The notes beneath the pieces were generated by a model, which was given only the letters and a program-made list of their open reading frames with translations, did not search any database and had not been told where the DNA came from. A stretch of DNA of 64,000 nt from Spirosoma arboris (lineage in GTDB: Bacteria > Bacteroidota > Bacteroidia > Cytophagales > Spirosomataceae), in NCBI RefSeq assembly GCF_009754945.1, contig NZ_WPIN01000002.1:62001-126000 (forward strand), written 5' to 3'. Position numbers and translations under genes: made by a program. Shown here piece by piece: positions 1 through 8,555 of the stretch. How positions within the stretch are numbered: the first letter of the stretch is position 1; each line of letters opens with the position of its first letter.

Positions 1-2
1 GG

Positions 3-2375
3 GTAGCGCGTGGCGCCAATAACTTCCGGGATTTCATGCAGACAGGTATGCTATCGACGAACAATCTTTCGATTTCGTCGAGCGGTGAGAAGTACGACAT
101 TCGGATGTCGATTTCGAATAACTACCAGAAGGGTATGGTGCCTAACACCCGGTTGAACATTACCAATTTTAACCTCAGCACAGGCATCAACTTCACGGAG
201 CGGCTTAAATTCGATGGTAGCCTGAACGTGAGTCTTCAGAACTCGCCAAACATTCCGCAGTCAAGCTCAGGTCCAGAAAGTGAAACCTATATTTTTCAGG
301 TATACGGATCGAGCAGCTGGTCGGTGAATGATATGAAGGATTATTACAAAGCGCCACTGGGCGTGCCAGGTGTTCAGCAGTATTATGCGGAATATGGCCG
401 TGGTAACAACCCATACTTTGTCGCTTACGAATGGCTTTATGAACACCGTAAAACGGATATCTACGGCTACGCCCGGTTGAACTATAAGATCAACGATTTC
501 CTGAATTTATCCGCACGTACACAGGTAACGACCTGGAATCAGCTTCGTACCGAGAAAGTGCCTTACTCGGCAATTACGTACAAAGTGCCTGACCTTCGAT
601 TGGGTGACTATCGCGAAGATCGTCGGAATCTGTTCGAAAATAACACCGATCTGTTGTTGAGTTTCAACAAGAATGTCTCGAAAGATTTTCACGTAAGTGC
701 AGTGCTTGGTGGTAATGCCCGGACGTTCAATTACAACTCTAGCTGGGCTACCACCGACTTCCTGATCGTACCGGGTGTGTATGATTTCAGTAACTCGAAA
801 AACCCAGTTCAGGCCTACAACTGGCGTTCGGATATGTCGGTGCTGAGTGCTTATGCGACGGCCGATTTGACCTATAAGAACTACCTAACGCTGGGCCTGA
901 CAGGTCGCTTCGATAAACTGTCGACCCTGCCAGCCGCCAACCGGACCATCTTCTATCCATCGGCTGCGTTGAGCACTGTTATTACAGATTACGTGAAATT
1001 GCCAGAAGCCATCTCGTTCCTGAAACTGCGCGGTTCATATGCCGACGTGAAGGGGGGCAATACGATGTCGACAGTTGCCTCAGCTTACCAGCAGGTAACG
1101 GGTCAGTCGACCTCAGCGCTGCTTGGGTACGGTACAGAGGTGATGACGGCCTACGACGGTCCAAGCTACGTGAACCAGAACACTTACACCATCAGCAAGC
1201 CGTATAACAACCTGCCTGCCGCTGGTTACACAAGTAGCCTGGCGAATCCGAACCTACAGAGTTTCAACGTAGAATCGTACGAATTCGGTTTCGATGCCAA
1301 GTTCCTGCGTAACCGATTAGGATTGGATGTAACGCACTTCACGTCAATCAACGGTCCACAGATTTTCCCACTGCCGGTAGCCTCATCGTCGGGTTACAGC
1401 AGCCAGATTGCCAATGCCGTAACAACCCAGAAGCAAGGCTGGGAAGTATCGCTGACGGGTTCTGTATTAAAGAATCCGAACGGCCTGAACTGGGACGTAT
1501 TGGCCAACTGGTCAACGTACAAAGAGACGCTGAAAAAGATCTATGGCAATGAGCAAAGCATCTACCTATCAGGGCCTAACCACGTGTTTAACATTGGTGA
1601 CCGTCTGGATGGATACTACAGCTACAACTACCTGCGCAGCCCGGATGGTCAGATCATTCAGTCGTCGACAGGTACGCCCCTGACCCGGCCTTCAGGAACA
1701 AACACCCTTCAGTTCATGGGCAACACGAACCCCGATTATGTGTGGGCTCTTAACAACAAGTTCTCGTATAAGAACTTCAACTTTAGCTTCCAGTTCGACG
1801 GTCGTGTAGGTGGTGTAATTCGCGACCAGGTATATGCTTACGCGCTGAACTCGGGTAACCAAATTGAAACGGTTCAAGGTGATTTAGGCGCTGCCCGCCT
1901 GAAAGAGTGGCAAAGCACTTCCCTCGGCACGAAATCGCCAACAGCGGCTTATGTGGGCCCAGGTGTGGTTATTTCCAACGGTGGCGCGGCTAAGTTCGAT
2001 GCCAATGGAAATATCAGCAACATGAGCGAATTGCAGTTTGCGCCAAATACCAAAGCTGTTACGGTGCAGACCTACGTGCAGGGTATTTATAACAGCGGTA
2101 TCGAAGAACCCTACATGGTAAGCAAAACGTATGGTAAACTACGCGAGGTAATTCTGGGCTATACATTCACAGGATCTATGCTGCCCCGCTTTATCAAATC
2201 GGCTAACATCTCGTTCGTAGGTCGTAACCTCCTTTACTTCGCCCAGCGCAAAGATTTCGATCTTGACCAGTATGCTCAGGGGTACAGTGCCTCAACACAA
2301 AGCACTCTGAAGAATCCAAGCCTGCAATCGGCCACCACACGCCGGCTTGGTGTAAACATCAATCTGACATTTTAA
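3..2375 (+). CDS. SusC/RagA-family TonB-linked outer-membrane porin, C-terminal part (5' end outside window)
   Basis: Outer-membrane beta-barrel that would import a ligand captured by the SusD lipoprotein encoded just downstream, powered by TonB. The reading frame is already open at base 3 (V-A-R-G-A-N-N-F-R-D-F) before the first ATG at 36, so the gene begins upstream and only about 790 of the usual 1000-1100 residues are visible; the plug domain is missing. The visible part is rich in alternating aromatic beta-strands typical of SusC barrels and ends in a hydrophobic strand finishing NINLTF, as expected for a BAM-recognised outer-membrane protein. Pairing with SusD is diagnostic. The ligand cannot be read from the sequence. 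The phosphatases that follow suggest a phosphorylated compound or phosphate itself (inference). Confidence 0.93.
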   Translation, partial: VARGANNFRDFMQTGMLSTNNLSISSSGEKYDIRMSISNNYQKGMVPNTRLNITNFNLSTGINFTERLKFDGSLNVSLQNSPNIPQSSSGPESETYIFQVYGSSSWSVNDMKDYYKAPLGVPGVQQYYAEYGRGNNPYFVAYEWLYEHRKTDIYGYARLNYKINDFLNLSARTQVTTWNQLRTEKVPYSAITYKVPDLRLGDYREDRRNLFENNTDLLLSFNKNVSKDFHVSAVLGGNARTFNYNSSWATTDFLIVPGVYDFSNSKNPVQAYNWRSDMSVLSAYATADLTYKNYLTLGLTGRFDKLSTLPAANRTIFYPSAALSTVITDYVKLPEAISFLKLRGSYADVKGGNTMSTVASAYQQVTGQSTSALLGYGTEVMTAYDGPSYVNQNTYTISKPYNNLPAAGYTSSLANPNLQSFNVESYEFGFDAKFLRNRLGLDVTHFTSINGPQIFPLPVASSSGYSSQIANAVTTQKQGWEVSLTGSVLKNPNGLNWDVLANWSTYKETLKKIYGNEQSIYLSGPNHVFNIGDRLDGYYSYNYLRSPDGQIIQSSTGTPLTRPSGTNTLQFMGNTNPDYVWALNNKFSYKNFNFSFQFDGRVGGVIRDQVYAYALNSGNQIETVQGDLGAARLKEWQSTSLGTKSPTAAYVGPGVVISNGGAAKFDANGNISNMSELQFAPNTKAVTVQTYVQGIYNSGIEEPYMVSKTYGKLREVILGYTFTGSMLPRFIKSANISFVGRNLLYFAQRKDFDLDQYAQGYSASTQSTLKNPSLQSATTRRLGVNINLTF

Positions 2376-2376
2376 G

Positions 2377-2455
2377 GATGTAGGATATATGATGTATGGT
2401 ATATGATGTGCAGTCCCCCAAGTAACAGGCCAGCATACATCATATATCCTACATC
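2377..2455. repeat. 22-bp perfect inverted repeat between susC-like and susD-like genes
   Basis: Arms at 2377-2398 and 2434-2455 are perfect reverse complements, separated by 35 bases. Both arms are built from the phrase ATATATGATGTA, which recurs imperfectly at 2400-2409 and 2451-2461. There is no T-run after the hairpin, so it need not stop transcription. It could attenuate the downstream gene or protect the susC-like mRNA end. Confidence 0.8.
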
Positions 2456-2491
2456 ATATATCACCAATCATTTTCTCCTTTTAGAAAAACG

Positions 2492-4087
2492 ATGAAAACA
2501 AAAATTCAATCTCTGTTTTTAGGACTGACGCTTCTTGTAGCGGTCAGTGCCTGCAAATCATTTGACGAATTGTTGCCTAACCCCAACGTAGCGGGTGAAG
2601 ATAAAGCTGTTCCACCTTCGTTGATTCTGCCACGTATACAGTTTGACGTGTATAGCATAGGCGACGGAGGCCCTTTTACGCAGGTGCAGATCTGGAATCA
2701 GTACTCGGTTTCCAACAACTTATACTATGGGGGCAACAACACTTATAACTGGACGACTACGGCTACGTTATATAATACCCTGAAGAACGTAAACCAGATG
2801 GATCTACAGGCGACTAAGACATTGGGAACCAAAGCCAATGCTTTTTCTGCACTAGCTAAGTTTTACCGGGCGTGGATTTTTGTGTGGCAGGCTAACCGGG
2901 TTGGCGATACACCCGCTTCGCAGGCAGGTCAGGGGCTATCCGATCTAGAACCAGGTTACGACACACAGAAGGCCGTTTTTGCGCGAAGTCTGTCCTTACT
3001 TGATTCTGCAAATACAATGCTGGCTTCGCTGGCAGGGTCGACGGCGTTGCCCGCTTCGATTACGGGCGATATCTACTACAACAACGACCTGACCAAATGG
3101 CGTAAGGCGATCAATACCTTCAAGTTACGGGTGCTGATTGATCTGAGCAAGCGAGCTACCGATAATGCCGATCTGAACATTCCAAGCCAGTTTGCGGCCA
3201 TTGTCAACAATCCTACGCAATATCCGATCATGACCAGCAATGCCGATAACCTGAATTTTGTGTTCAACTCGGCCTACAATACGTATCCGCACACGCCAAA
3301 CGATGGCAACAACCAATATCAGTTTGAAGGCGCTCCTTATCTGAATATAACGACTGCCACTCAGGACCCTCGCACGTTCGTGTTTGCCACACCAGCTCCC
3401 GCACAATTGACAGCTGGGAAGAAAGTAGGTGACTTTACGGCTTATGTTGGCGCTGACATTTCGAAACCAATTGGTGATTTGTATACCGAAGGTGGTAGTG
3501 CTGGCCCAACGGGCAAGTATTCATATACCAACAACCTGCGTTATTACGGTTCGGTAGTTGGGCCAGAGCCATACATCATTATGGGGTACTCTGAAATGAA
3601 CTTCAACATTGCCGAAGCAATTAACCGGGGTTGGGTATCAGGAGCTTCTGCAGAGAGTTACTATCTGAAAGGAATCAACGCATCGCTGTCATTCTACGGT
3701 CTGACCGAAGGACAGACTTACACGATAGGTGATCAGGGCGGTAAACTACTTGGCACAACGACCCTATCGATCAGCACCTTCCTGGCGAATCCTGGTGTGG
3801 TGTACAAAGGCGATAATGCCGACGGGCTGGAGCAGATTCTGAATCAGAAGTATGTGTCAATGCACCAGAATTCAGGCTATGAAGCTCTTTACAACTGGCG
3901 CCGGACAGGCTTCCCCAAATCATTCGTAGCAACGGGTGGTGGTATCAATTCAACGGGCAAAATTCCCCGTCGTTGGCAATATCCGGTCGATGAGCAAACG
4001 TACAATACGGCGAATTATAAGGCTGCTGTAATGAGCCAGTTCAATGGTACCGACGATTTGAACATGGATACCTGGTTGACGAAGTAA
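2492..4087 (+). CDS. SusD/RagB-family nutrient-binding outer-membrane lipoprotein
   Basis: Surface lipoprotein of 531 residues that forms the lid of the SusC-like porin encoded 116 bp upstream. It starts with a lipoprotein signal peptide whose lipobox V-S-A-C places the lipidated cysteine at residue 21. The body is helical with TPR-like stretches, for example around residues 110-135 (AFSALAKFYRAWIFVW), and ends in the conserved SusD-type segment where Trp/Arg-rich text (YNWRRTGFPKSF, IPRRWQYP) precedes the C-terminus. It looks closest to the SusD-like_2 branch. Substrate is unknown. A strong terminator directly follows, so the SusC/SusD pair ends here and the phosphatase downstream has its own promoter or is reached by read-through. 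Confidence 0.93.
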   Translation: MKTKIQSLFLGLTLLVAVSACKSFDELLPNPNVAGEDKAVPPSLILPRIQFDVYSIGDGGPFTQVQIWNQYSVSNNLYYGGNNTYNWTTTATLYNTLKNVNQMDLQATKTLGTKANAFSALAKFYRAWIFVWQANRVGDTPASQAGQGLSDLEPGYDTQKAVFARSLSLLDSANTMLASLAGSTALPASITGDIYYNNDLTKWRKAINTFKLRVLIDLSKRATDNADLNIPSQFAAIVNNPTQYPIMTSNADNLNFVFNSAYNTYPHTPNDGNNQYQFEGAPYLNITTATQDPRTFVFATPAPAQLTAGKKVGDFTAYVGADISKPIGDLYTEGGSAGPTGKYSYTNNLRYYGSVVGPEPYIIMGYSEMNFNIAEAINRGWVSGASAESYYLKGINASLSFYGLTEGQTYTIGDQGGKLLGTTTLSISTFLANPGVVYKGDNADGLEQILNQKYVSMHQNSGYEALYNWRRTGFPKSFVATGGGINSTGKIPRRWQYPVDEQTYNTANYKAAVMSQFNGTDDLNMDTWLTK

Positions 4088-4092
4088 TCTAT

Positions 4093-4130
4093 AAAAAGCC
4101 CGGCCGGTTTTAACGCCTGCCGGGCTTTTT
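4093..4130 (+). terminator. Rho-independent terminator after susD-like gene
   Basis: A 12-bp stem (4093-4104 with 4119-4130; core AGCCCGGC/GCCGGGCT) with a 14-base loop. The arms begin with A5 and end with T5, so it can work in both directions. Confidence 0.85.
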
Positions 4131-4178
4131 GTTTCCCGCTAAATGGCAAAAACGTATCTGCCAACGAGATCACTGTAC

Positions 4179-5258
4179 ATGAAGACTCTTTTTCTTTTTA
4201 TGATTGCTCTGGCTCCGGTTTTACCGGCTTCTGCTCAACAACCACTAGTTGCCAAAAAGCCAAAAAACATCATTCTAATGGTGGGCGATGGAATGGGAAC
4301 CGCTCAGATTTTTGCCGGCTTAACCGCCAATCATGGCACACTGAATCTGACACGCTGCACCGCCATCGGATTCCAGAAAACTCAATCGGCCGATGCGTTC
4401 GTGACTGATTCCGGTGCAGGAGCAACTGCCTTTGCTATTGGCAAAAAAGCGAAGAATGGCGCGATCGGTGTTGATGCACAGGAGAAACCGCAACAGACAA
4501 TTCTCGAAACAGCCAAAAAGAACGGGCTGAGTACCGGCCTTGTGGTGACCTGTTCAATTACCCACGCTACGCCAGCTTCCTTTTATGCCCACGTACCCTC
4601 GCGTTCGCAGGTAGAAGACATTGCCGCCGATATGCTCAAGGGCAATGTGGATGTATTTGTTGGTGGTGGACGCAATCATTTTGCCCATCGGAAAGATGGC
4701 CGGAATCTGGTGCAGGAATTACAAACCAAAGGCTACCAGATTGCCGACTCAACAGCTGACTTAAGTACGATTAAAACAGGAAAATTAGCCGCCTTCACAG
4801 CTGATCTGGAACCAAAAAAGATTAGCGAAGGTCGGGGTGATTTACTGCTGAACGGAACCACCACAGCGCTCCGGCTGCTCGATCAGACTAAAAAAGGGTT
4901 TTTCATGATGATCGAAGGGTCGCAGATCGACTGGGGCGGCCACGAGAACCAAACCAACTACATCGTTGGCGAGATGCTGGATTTTAACAAAACGATTGGT
5001 GCCGTTTTAGATTTTGCCGAGAAAGATGGCAATACGTTAGTAGTGATCACCGCCGACCATGAAACAGGTGGTCTGGCCATTACAGATGGTGATATGCAAG
5101 CTGGTCAGGCCGAAGGCAAATACGTAACGAAAGGCCATACAGGCATTATGGTGCCGGTCTTTGCTTATGGACCAGGTGCCGAAGCCTTCATCGGCATTTA
5201 CGAAAACACTGCAATTTTTGACAAAATGATGGCGGCCTATGCGCTCCGCATCCATTGA
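4179..5258 (+). CDS. Alkaline phosphatase, PhoA family, secreted
   Basis: Hydrolyses phosphate monoesters outside the cytoplasm. The chosen start gives a clean Sec signal peptide (MKTLFLF... ending ASAQ, about 20 residues); an in-frame ATG at 4143 would add 12 polar residues before it and is less likely. Family motifs are all present: MVGDGMG near residues 34-40 (metal-binding Asp37), VTDSGAGATA near 75-84 with Ser78 as nucleophile, EGSQIDWGGH in the second half, and TADHETGG with its metal-binding His. The length of 359 residues is slightly shorter than E. coli PhoA and near the compact Bacillus-type enzymes. It sits 52 bp before a secreted tyrosine-phosphatase-like gene, probably in one transcript, and after a SusC/SusD pair, which fits a phosphate-scavenging locus. 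Confidence 0.93.
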   Translation: MKTLFLFMIALAPVLPASAQQPLVAKKPKNIILMVGDGMGTAQIFAGLTANHGTLNLTRCTAIGFQKTQSADAFVTDSGAGATAFAIGKKAKNGAIGVDAQEKPQQTILETAKKNGLSTGLVVTCSITHATPASFYAHVPSRSQVEDIAADMLKGNVDVFVGGGRNHFAHRKDGRNLVQELQTKGYQIADSTADLSTIKTGKLAAFTADLEPKKISEGRGDLLLNGTTTALRLLDQTKKGFFMMIEGSQIDWGGHENQTNYIVGEMLDFNKTIGAVLDFAEKDGNTLVVITADHETGGLAITDGDMQAGQAEGKYVTKGHTGIMVPVFAYGPGAEAFIGIYENTAIFDKMMAAYALRIH

Positions 5259-5309
5259 GTAAACTATCGTGCAAGCGCAGAATTTTCACGTTTCATAATC
5301 TAGCTATTC

Positions 5310-6137
5310 ATGAAAAAGCTCACTCTTCTTCTCTCTATTTTCGTTACATCCGTCTCCTTCGGACAGAGCAACGACACCTTGGTTTACAACTCAAAACGGG
5401 CCGTTACGCTCGAAGGTGCGAGCAACTTTCGCGACCTTGGCGGCTACCCGACTCAAGATGGTCATCATGTAAAATGGGGACATCTGTACCGCTCCGCTGA
5501 TATCAGCAAATTAACCGATGCCGATTTGACCGTTCTGAGCCAGCGTCACATTGCAACCGTCTGCGATTTGCGCGGTCCCGATGAAGTCAAAACCAGCCCC
5601 GATCGCCTTCCTGCTGGCGCAACCTGGTACAACATGCCCGCTGGCAGTGAAAACACGCGTGCTGCTACGGCAGCCTTACAGGGAGCCCGACCCACTAATC
5701 GCGATTCAATGATGATCGCTTTTTACGGTCGCACAGACCATCTAAAAGCAAAATACAAACCCATGTTCGATCAGTTGCTGGCTCTTGATGGCAATAAAGC
5801 GCTGCTGTTTCACTGCACGGCGGGTAAAGATCGGACGGGTGTCGGCGCAGCTTTAATTTTGTCCGCACTTGGTGTAGACCGGTCTATAATTCTGAAAGAT
5901 TATGCAGCCACGAATGAATACTGGAAAGGCAACCGCGAACAGGTTGTCCAGTCGATGACCAAACAGGGTATGGATGAGAAGGCCGTAAAAAGCATGCTGG
6001 CGGCCAACCCGGCTTACCTTCAAAGTGCCTTCGATGCAATTGACCGGCAATATGGTTCAATGGATAAATTCCTGACTCAGGAAATGGAATTAACCCCGGC
6101 GAAACTGGCTCAACTACGTAACAAGTACGTGCAGTAA
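5310..6137 (+). CDS. Secreted tyrosine/serine-type protein phosphatase (Y_phosphatase3 family)
   Basis: A 275-residue CX5R phosphatase with a Sec signal peptide (cleavage after about residue 18, SFGQ). The N-terminal NFRDLGGY (residues 39-46) and the P-loop HCTAGKDRTG (168-177, nucleophile Cys169, phosphate-binding Arg175) are the hallmarks of the family that contains mycobacterial MptpB and many exported Bacteroidota phosphatases. These enzymes are often promiscuous and act on phosphotyrosine, phosphoserine or phosphoinositides. Export and linkage to the alkaline phosphatase 52 bp upstream suggest nutrient phosphate release rather than signalling (inference). A large hairpin follows the stop codon. 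Confidence 0.9.
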   Translation: MKKLTLLLSIFVTSVSFGQSNDTLVYNSKRAVTLEGASNFRDLGGYPTQDGHHVKWGHLYRSADISKLTDADLTVLSQRHIATVCDLRGPDEVKTSPDRLPAGATWYNMPAGSENTRAATAALQGARPTNRDSMMIAFYGRTDHLKAKYKPMFDQLLALDGNKALLFHCTAGKDRTGVGAALILSALGVDRSIILKDYAATNEYWKGNREQVVQSMTKQGMDEKAVKSMLAANPAYLQSAFDAIDRQYGSMDKFLTQEMELTPAKLAQLRNKYVQ

Positions 6138-6151
6138 TCTAGAAAGAGTTC

Positions 6152-6227
6152 TTTTGACAGGATTTACAGGATGAACAGGATTATGTAGAAAGATAAAATC
6201 CTGTTCATCCTGTAAATCCTGTCAAAA
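6152..6227. repeat. 31-bp perfect inverted repeat of the GACAGGATT/AATCCTGTC type
   Basis: Arms 6152-6182 and 6197-6227 are perfect reverse complements with a 14-base loop. Each arm is itself made of near-repeats of ACAGGAT. The right arm ends in A-rich sequence, not T, so it is not a canonical plus-strand terminator. The same word family occurs at 46093-46162, which marks it as a dispersed repeat. Confidence 0.85.
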
Positions 6228-6292
6228 AATAGTATAAAATCTGGTCATCTGTTTAATAATCTTGCCTTAACAGACAGCAACGGGGAGCGCTT

Positions 6293-6300
6293 TACCTTTG
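6293..6300 (+). promoter_or_regulatory. Candidate -7 box TACCTTTG
   Basis: Exact match to the Bacteroidota -7 consensus TAnnTTTG, 24 bp before the ATG at 6325. The nearest TTG upstream (6262) is too far for a standard -33 element, so the promoter is incomplete by consensus. Confidence 0.45.
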
Positions 6301-6324
6301 TGGTGGTCAAAATGAATCATCGTT

Positions 6325-6600
6325 ATGCGCTTTATTGCTGTTTTCAATCAATTTCAAACGTCTTACGGATTAGGATTTGACAGTCTACTCGACGCTGTTG
6401 ATTTCCTGTTCTGGGGCTACGAAGACCATGAATTAGTGCCTGAAGGTGTTTATGATATCCTAACTGATCAGGTAACGCCGTACGAGCATGCAGGCCAATT
6501 GCTGAGTTCTGCCAGTATCTCTTCAATTCGCACGATCGCTAAAGATTATCTGGCGAATATTCGTCAATTGAGCTATTTTCTTCGCTCCAGCGCCGGTTAA
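6325..6600 (+). CDS. Small hypothetical protein (91 residues)
   Basis: Not recognised. A short acidic, mixed alpha/beta-looking protein (FDSLLDAVDFLFWGYEDHELVPEG) without a signal peptide, membrane segment or cysteine. It begins at an ATG placed 25 bp after a consensus -7 box, its base composition resembles its neighbours, and it fills an otherwise empty plus-strand gap, which together support it as a real gene. It may form a unit with the next small gene, 89 bp downstream, but nothing in the two proteins links them to phosphate use. Confidence 0.55.
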   Translation: MRFIAVFNQFQTSYGLGFDSLLDAVDFLFWGYEDHELVPEGVYDILTDQVTPYEHAGQLLSSASISSIRTIAKDYLANIRQLSYFLRSSAG

Positions 6601-6689
6601 CGGTCTACCACTTCTTTATTAAACATGTATTCGTTCAGGTGAATTTTTCACCGAGACGTACTGCTATCTACCATCTCACAAAATTCCTC

Positions 6690-6971
6690 ATGGCTCATCA
6701 CCGATTAAAAGCAACTTCAAATAATATCAGCAGTCTCTGGTTTGGGGCTGATACACCTATCCGTCAGTATAAAATAAAGTCGAATCCTGAATTGTGGGAG
6801 GCTTGTCAGCGAGTTAATCTGGTATTTAAGGCCCCTTCTGGCGCATCATCCACTGAGCACTATACGAAGTCGGATAAGAGTGCATTTGTCAGAGCTGTTC
6901 AGGAAAAATTATATCAGCCCACTACGAGCCGACGGGCTTATTATTACTGCCGTCAGCTAGAAATGATCTGA
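6690..6971 (+). CDS. Small basic hypothetical protein (93 residues)
   Basis: Not recognised. A basic, soluble protein (MAHHRLKATSNN...) with several Tyr and Arg residues near the C-terminus (SRRAYYYCRQLEMI). The ATG at 6690 is preferred. A GTG at 6639 in the same frame would add 17 residues that do not look like a signal peptide. No domain, no membrane segment. The pattern of polar residues would allow nucleic-acid binding, but this is only a possibility. Confidence 0.5.
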   Translation: MAHHRLKATSNNISSLWFGADTPIRQYKIKSNPELWEACQRVNLVFKAPSGASSTEHYTKSDKSAFVRAVQEKLYQPTTSRRAYYYCRQLEMI

Positions 6972-7072
6972 ACTTACCGGGAACATATTTCACTAACAAT
7001 CAACCACTTAAAACTTAATACTCACGTAACAAACCGGGCGTTTATATTACATTCGGATAATATGGGGAGCTA

Positions 7073-7080
7073 TAGCTTTG
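7073..7080 (+). promoter_or_regulatory. -7 box TAGCTTTG for the phytase-like lipoprotein gene
   Basis: Exact TAnnTTTG match lying inside the longer possible reading frame that starts at ATG 7062. A start of transcription about 6 bases downstream would exclude that ATG and supports translation from 7104. No good TTTG is seen 19-21 bp upstream. Confidence 0.5.
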
Positions 7081-7103
7081 CGCACAAAACAAAGCTTTTC
7101 CTC

Positions 7104-8414
7104 ATGAGAATATCGTCTCTACCTCTCTCAATTGCTACTAGTTGTGCAATCGCTAGTGGCCTTCTGGTAGCCGCCTGCCAAGACCACCGGATTCCGGCTG
7201 TCCTTCCCTCCTTTTCCGAAGCGTCGAATCCAGCGGTGCTGGCTACGTCTCCCAATGGAACTGTAATTTATAATGGCGGATTTGGATCGGCCATTGCACA
7301 GGATCATAACGACCCAACGGTATTTTATCTACTAACCGATCGGGGACCAAACGCAGCCGGTTCAGCCGCTAATTCCATCATTTTTGGTAAAGCCGATTTT
7401 ACACCCCAAATCGGTCGGTTTCATGTAGTTGGTAATCAACTGGTTTTAGAAAAAACTATCCTGCTCAAAAATGCAGCCGGACAGCCATTAACGGGTCTAC
7501 CAAACCCAATTGGTCAGGGAAATACGGGTGAAATAGCGCTTGATCTAAATGGACAGACCATTGCCCCTAACGCCGATGGTATCGACTCAGAAGGTCTGGT
7601 GCTGGCATCCGATGGCACATTTTGGATTAGTGATGAATATGGCCCGCACATTGCGCACTTCGATGCTAACGGCAAAACCATCGAACGTATCAACCCATTT
7701 GGTTCTGGCACTGGCGGACGTACCTTACCTAAGGTACTGGCCCGTCGTCGGCCTAACCGGGGTATGGAAGGTCTAACAATCACCCCCGATGGAAAAACGC
7801 TGGTCGGCCTGATGCAGTCGCCCATGTACAATCCATCATCGGGAGCTACAACGGGCTCTGTAGTTCTGCGTGTTGTAACCTTCGAAATCGCTACTGGAGT
7901 CACGAAGCAATATGTGTATCTGATGGAAAACGCCAGTCTGACTGGTTGTAGCGATATTGCTGCCATTACGAACACGACCTTCCTGGCTTTGGAACGAGAC
8001 GGCGATTATGGTGGAAATCCAGCAAAACCAGCCACATTCAAACGGATCTATAAATTCGATATTGCCGGTGCAACGGATATCTCCGACCCATCGAACGGCG
8101 ATGGTGGTAAATTATATGGTGGACTTACCGTTGAGCAGCTTAAAGACAAAGCAGGCTTACAAAATGCGGGTGTTGTTCCCGTTACGAAATCATTGGTCTT
8201 CGATATCCTGACGGAGATCTCACCGGTTTATCCGCACGATAAAGCGGAAGGTATTACCATCCTTAGTAATACCCAGTTGGCAATCTCCAATGACGATGAT
8301 TTCGGGGTGATTGATAACGGTCAGAATGGTTTCACAACCAAAATTCTGCCAGCCACCGGCAAAGTTGACCTCAACCGGATCTATTTTGTAACGCTAAAAG
8401 CACCGCTTAAATAA
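7104..8414 (+). CDS. Phytase-like esterase lipoprotein (PF13449-type)
   Basis: Predicted surface or periplasmic lipoprotein of 436 residues with an esterase-like-activity-of-phytase domain. The signal peptide ends in the lipobox V-A-A-C. The motifs of this beta-propeller-like family are visible in order: AIAQDHNDPTVFYLLTDRGP, then IDSEGLVLASDGTFWISDEYGP, then NRGMEGLTITPDG, and near the end DKAEGITIL followed by LAISNDDDFG. Members act on phytate or related phosphoesters by annotation; direct biochemical evidence for the family is thin. The start at 7104 is chosen over 7062 because a consensus -7 box overlaps the earlier ATG. It stands alone between two small genes and a hairpin and fits the phosphate theme of the region. 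Confidence 0.82.
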   Translation: MRISSLPLSIATSCAIASGLLVAACQDHRIPAVLPSFSEASNPAVLATSPNGTVIYNGGFGSAIAQDHNDPTVFYLLTDRGPNAAGSAANSIIFGKADFTPQIGRFHVVGNQLVLEKTILLKNAAGQPLTGLPNPIGQGNTGEIALDLNGQTIAPNADGIDSEGLVLASDGTFWISDEYGPHIAHFDANGKTIERINPFGSGTGGRTLPKVLARRRPNRGMEGLTITPDGKTLVGLMQSPMYNPSSGATTGSVVLRVVTFEIATGVTKQYVYLMENASLTGCSDIAAITNTTFLALERDGDYGGNPAKPATFKRIYKFDIAGATDISDPSNGDGGKLYGGLTVEQLKDKAGLQNAGVVPVTKSLVFDILTEISPVYPHDKAEGITILSNTQLAISNDDDFGVIDNGQNGFTTKILPATGKVDLNRIYFVTLKAPLK

Positions 8415-8418
8415 GTGA

Positions 8419-8490
8419 GTTAACTAAAAATAGGTGACGATCTGGTGCGGATGAATCCCTACTCCAGATCGTCACCTATTTTTAGTTAAC
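8419..8490. repeat. 27-bp perfect inverted repeat after the phytase-like gene
   Basis: Arms 8419-8445 and 8464-8490 (ends GTTAAC...) are perfect reverse complements with an 18-base loop. The stem contains A5/T5 runs near its base, so it may end transcription of the upstream gene. Confidence 0.8.
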
Positions 8491-8555
8491 AAAAACTTCA
8501 CATTACAACCGATAACGTAAGCTCTATCTTTATGGGTTAGATAAATCCATACAGG

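Noticed and set aside
2377..2455. Rho-independent terminator at the susC/susD junction
   Set aside because: The hairpin is A/T-rich with a 35-base loop and no T-run, and SusC/SusD pairs are normally co-transcribed.
4143..4178. Upstream ATG for the alkaline phosphatase
   Set aside because: It would place 12 polar residues ahead of a normal signal peptide.
7514..7975. 153-residue open frame on the minus strand inside the phytase-like gene
   Set aside because: It is fully antisense to a well-supported gene and its protein shows the composition of a reverse-complement shadow.
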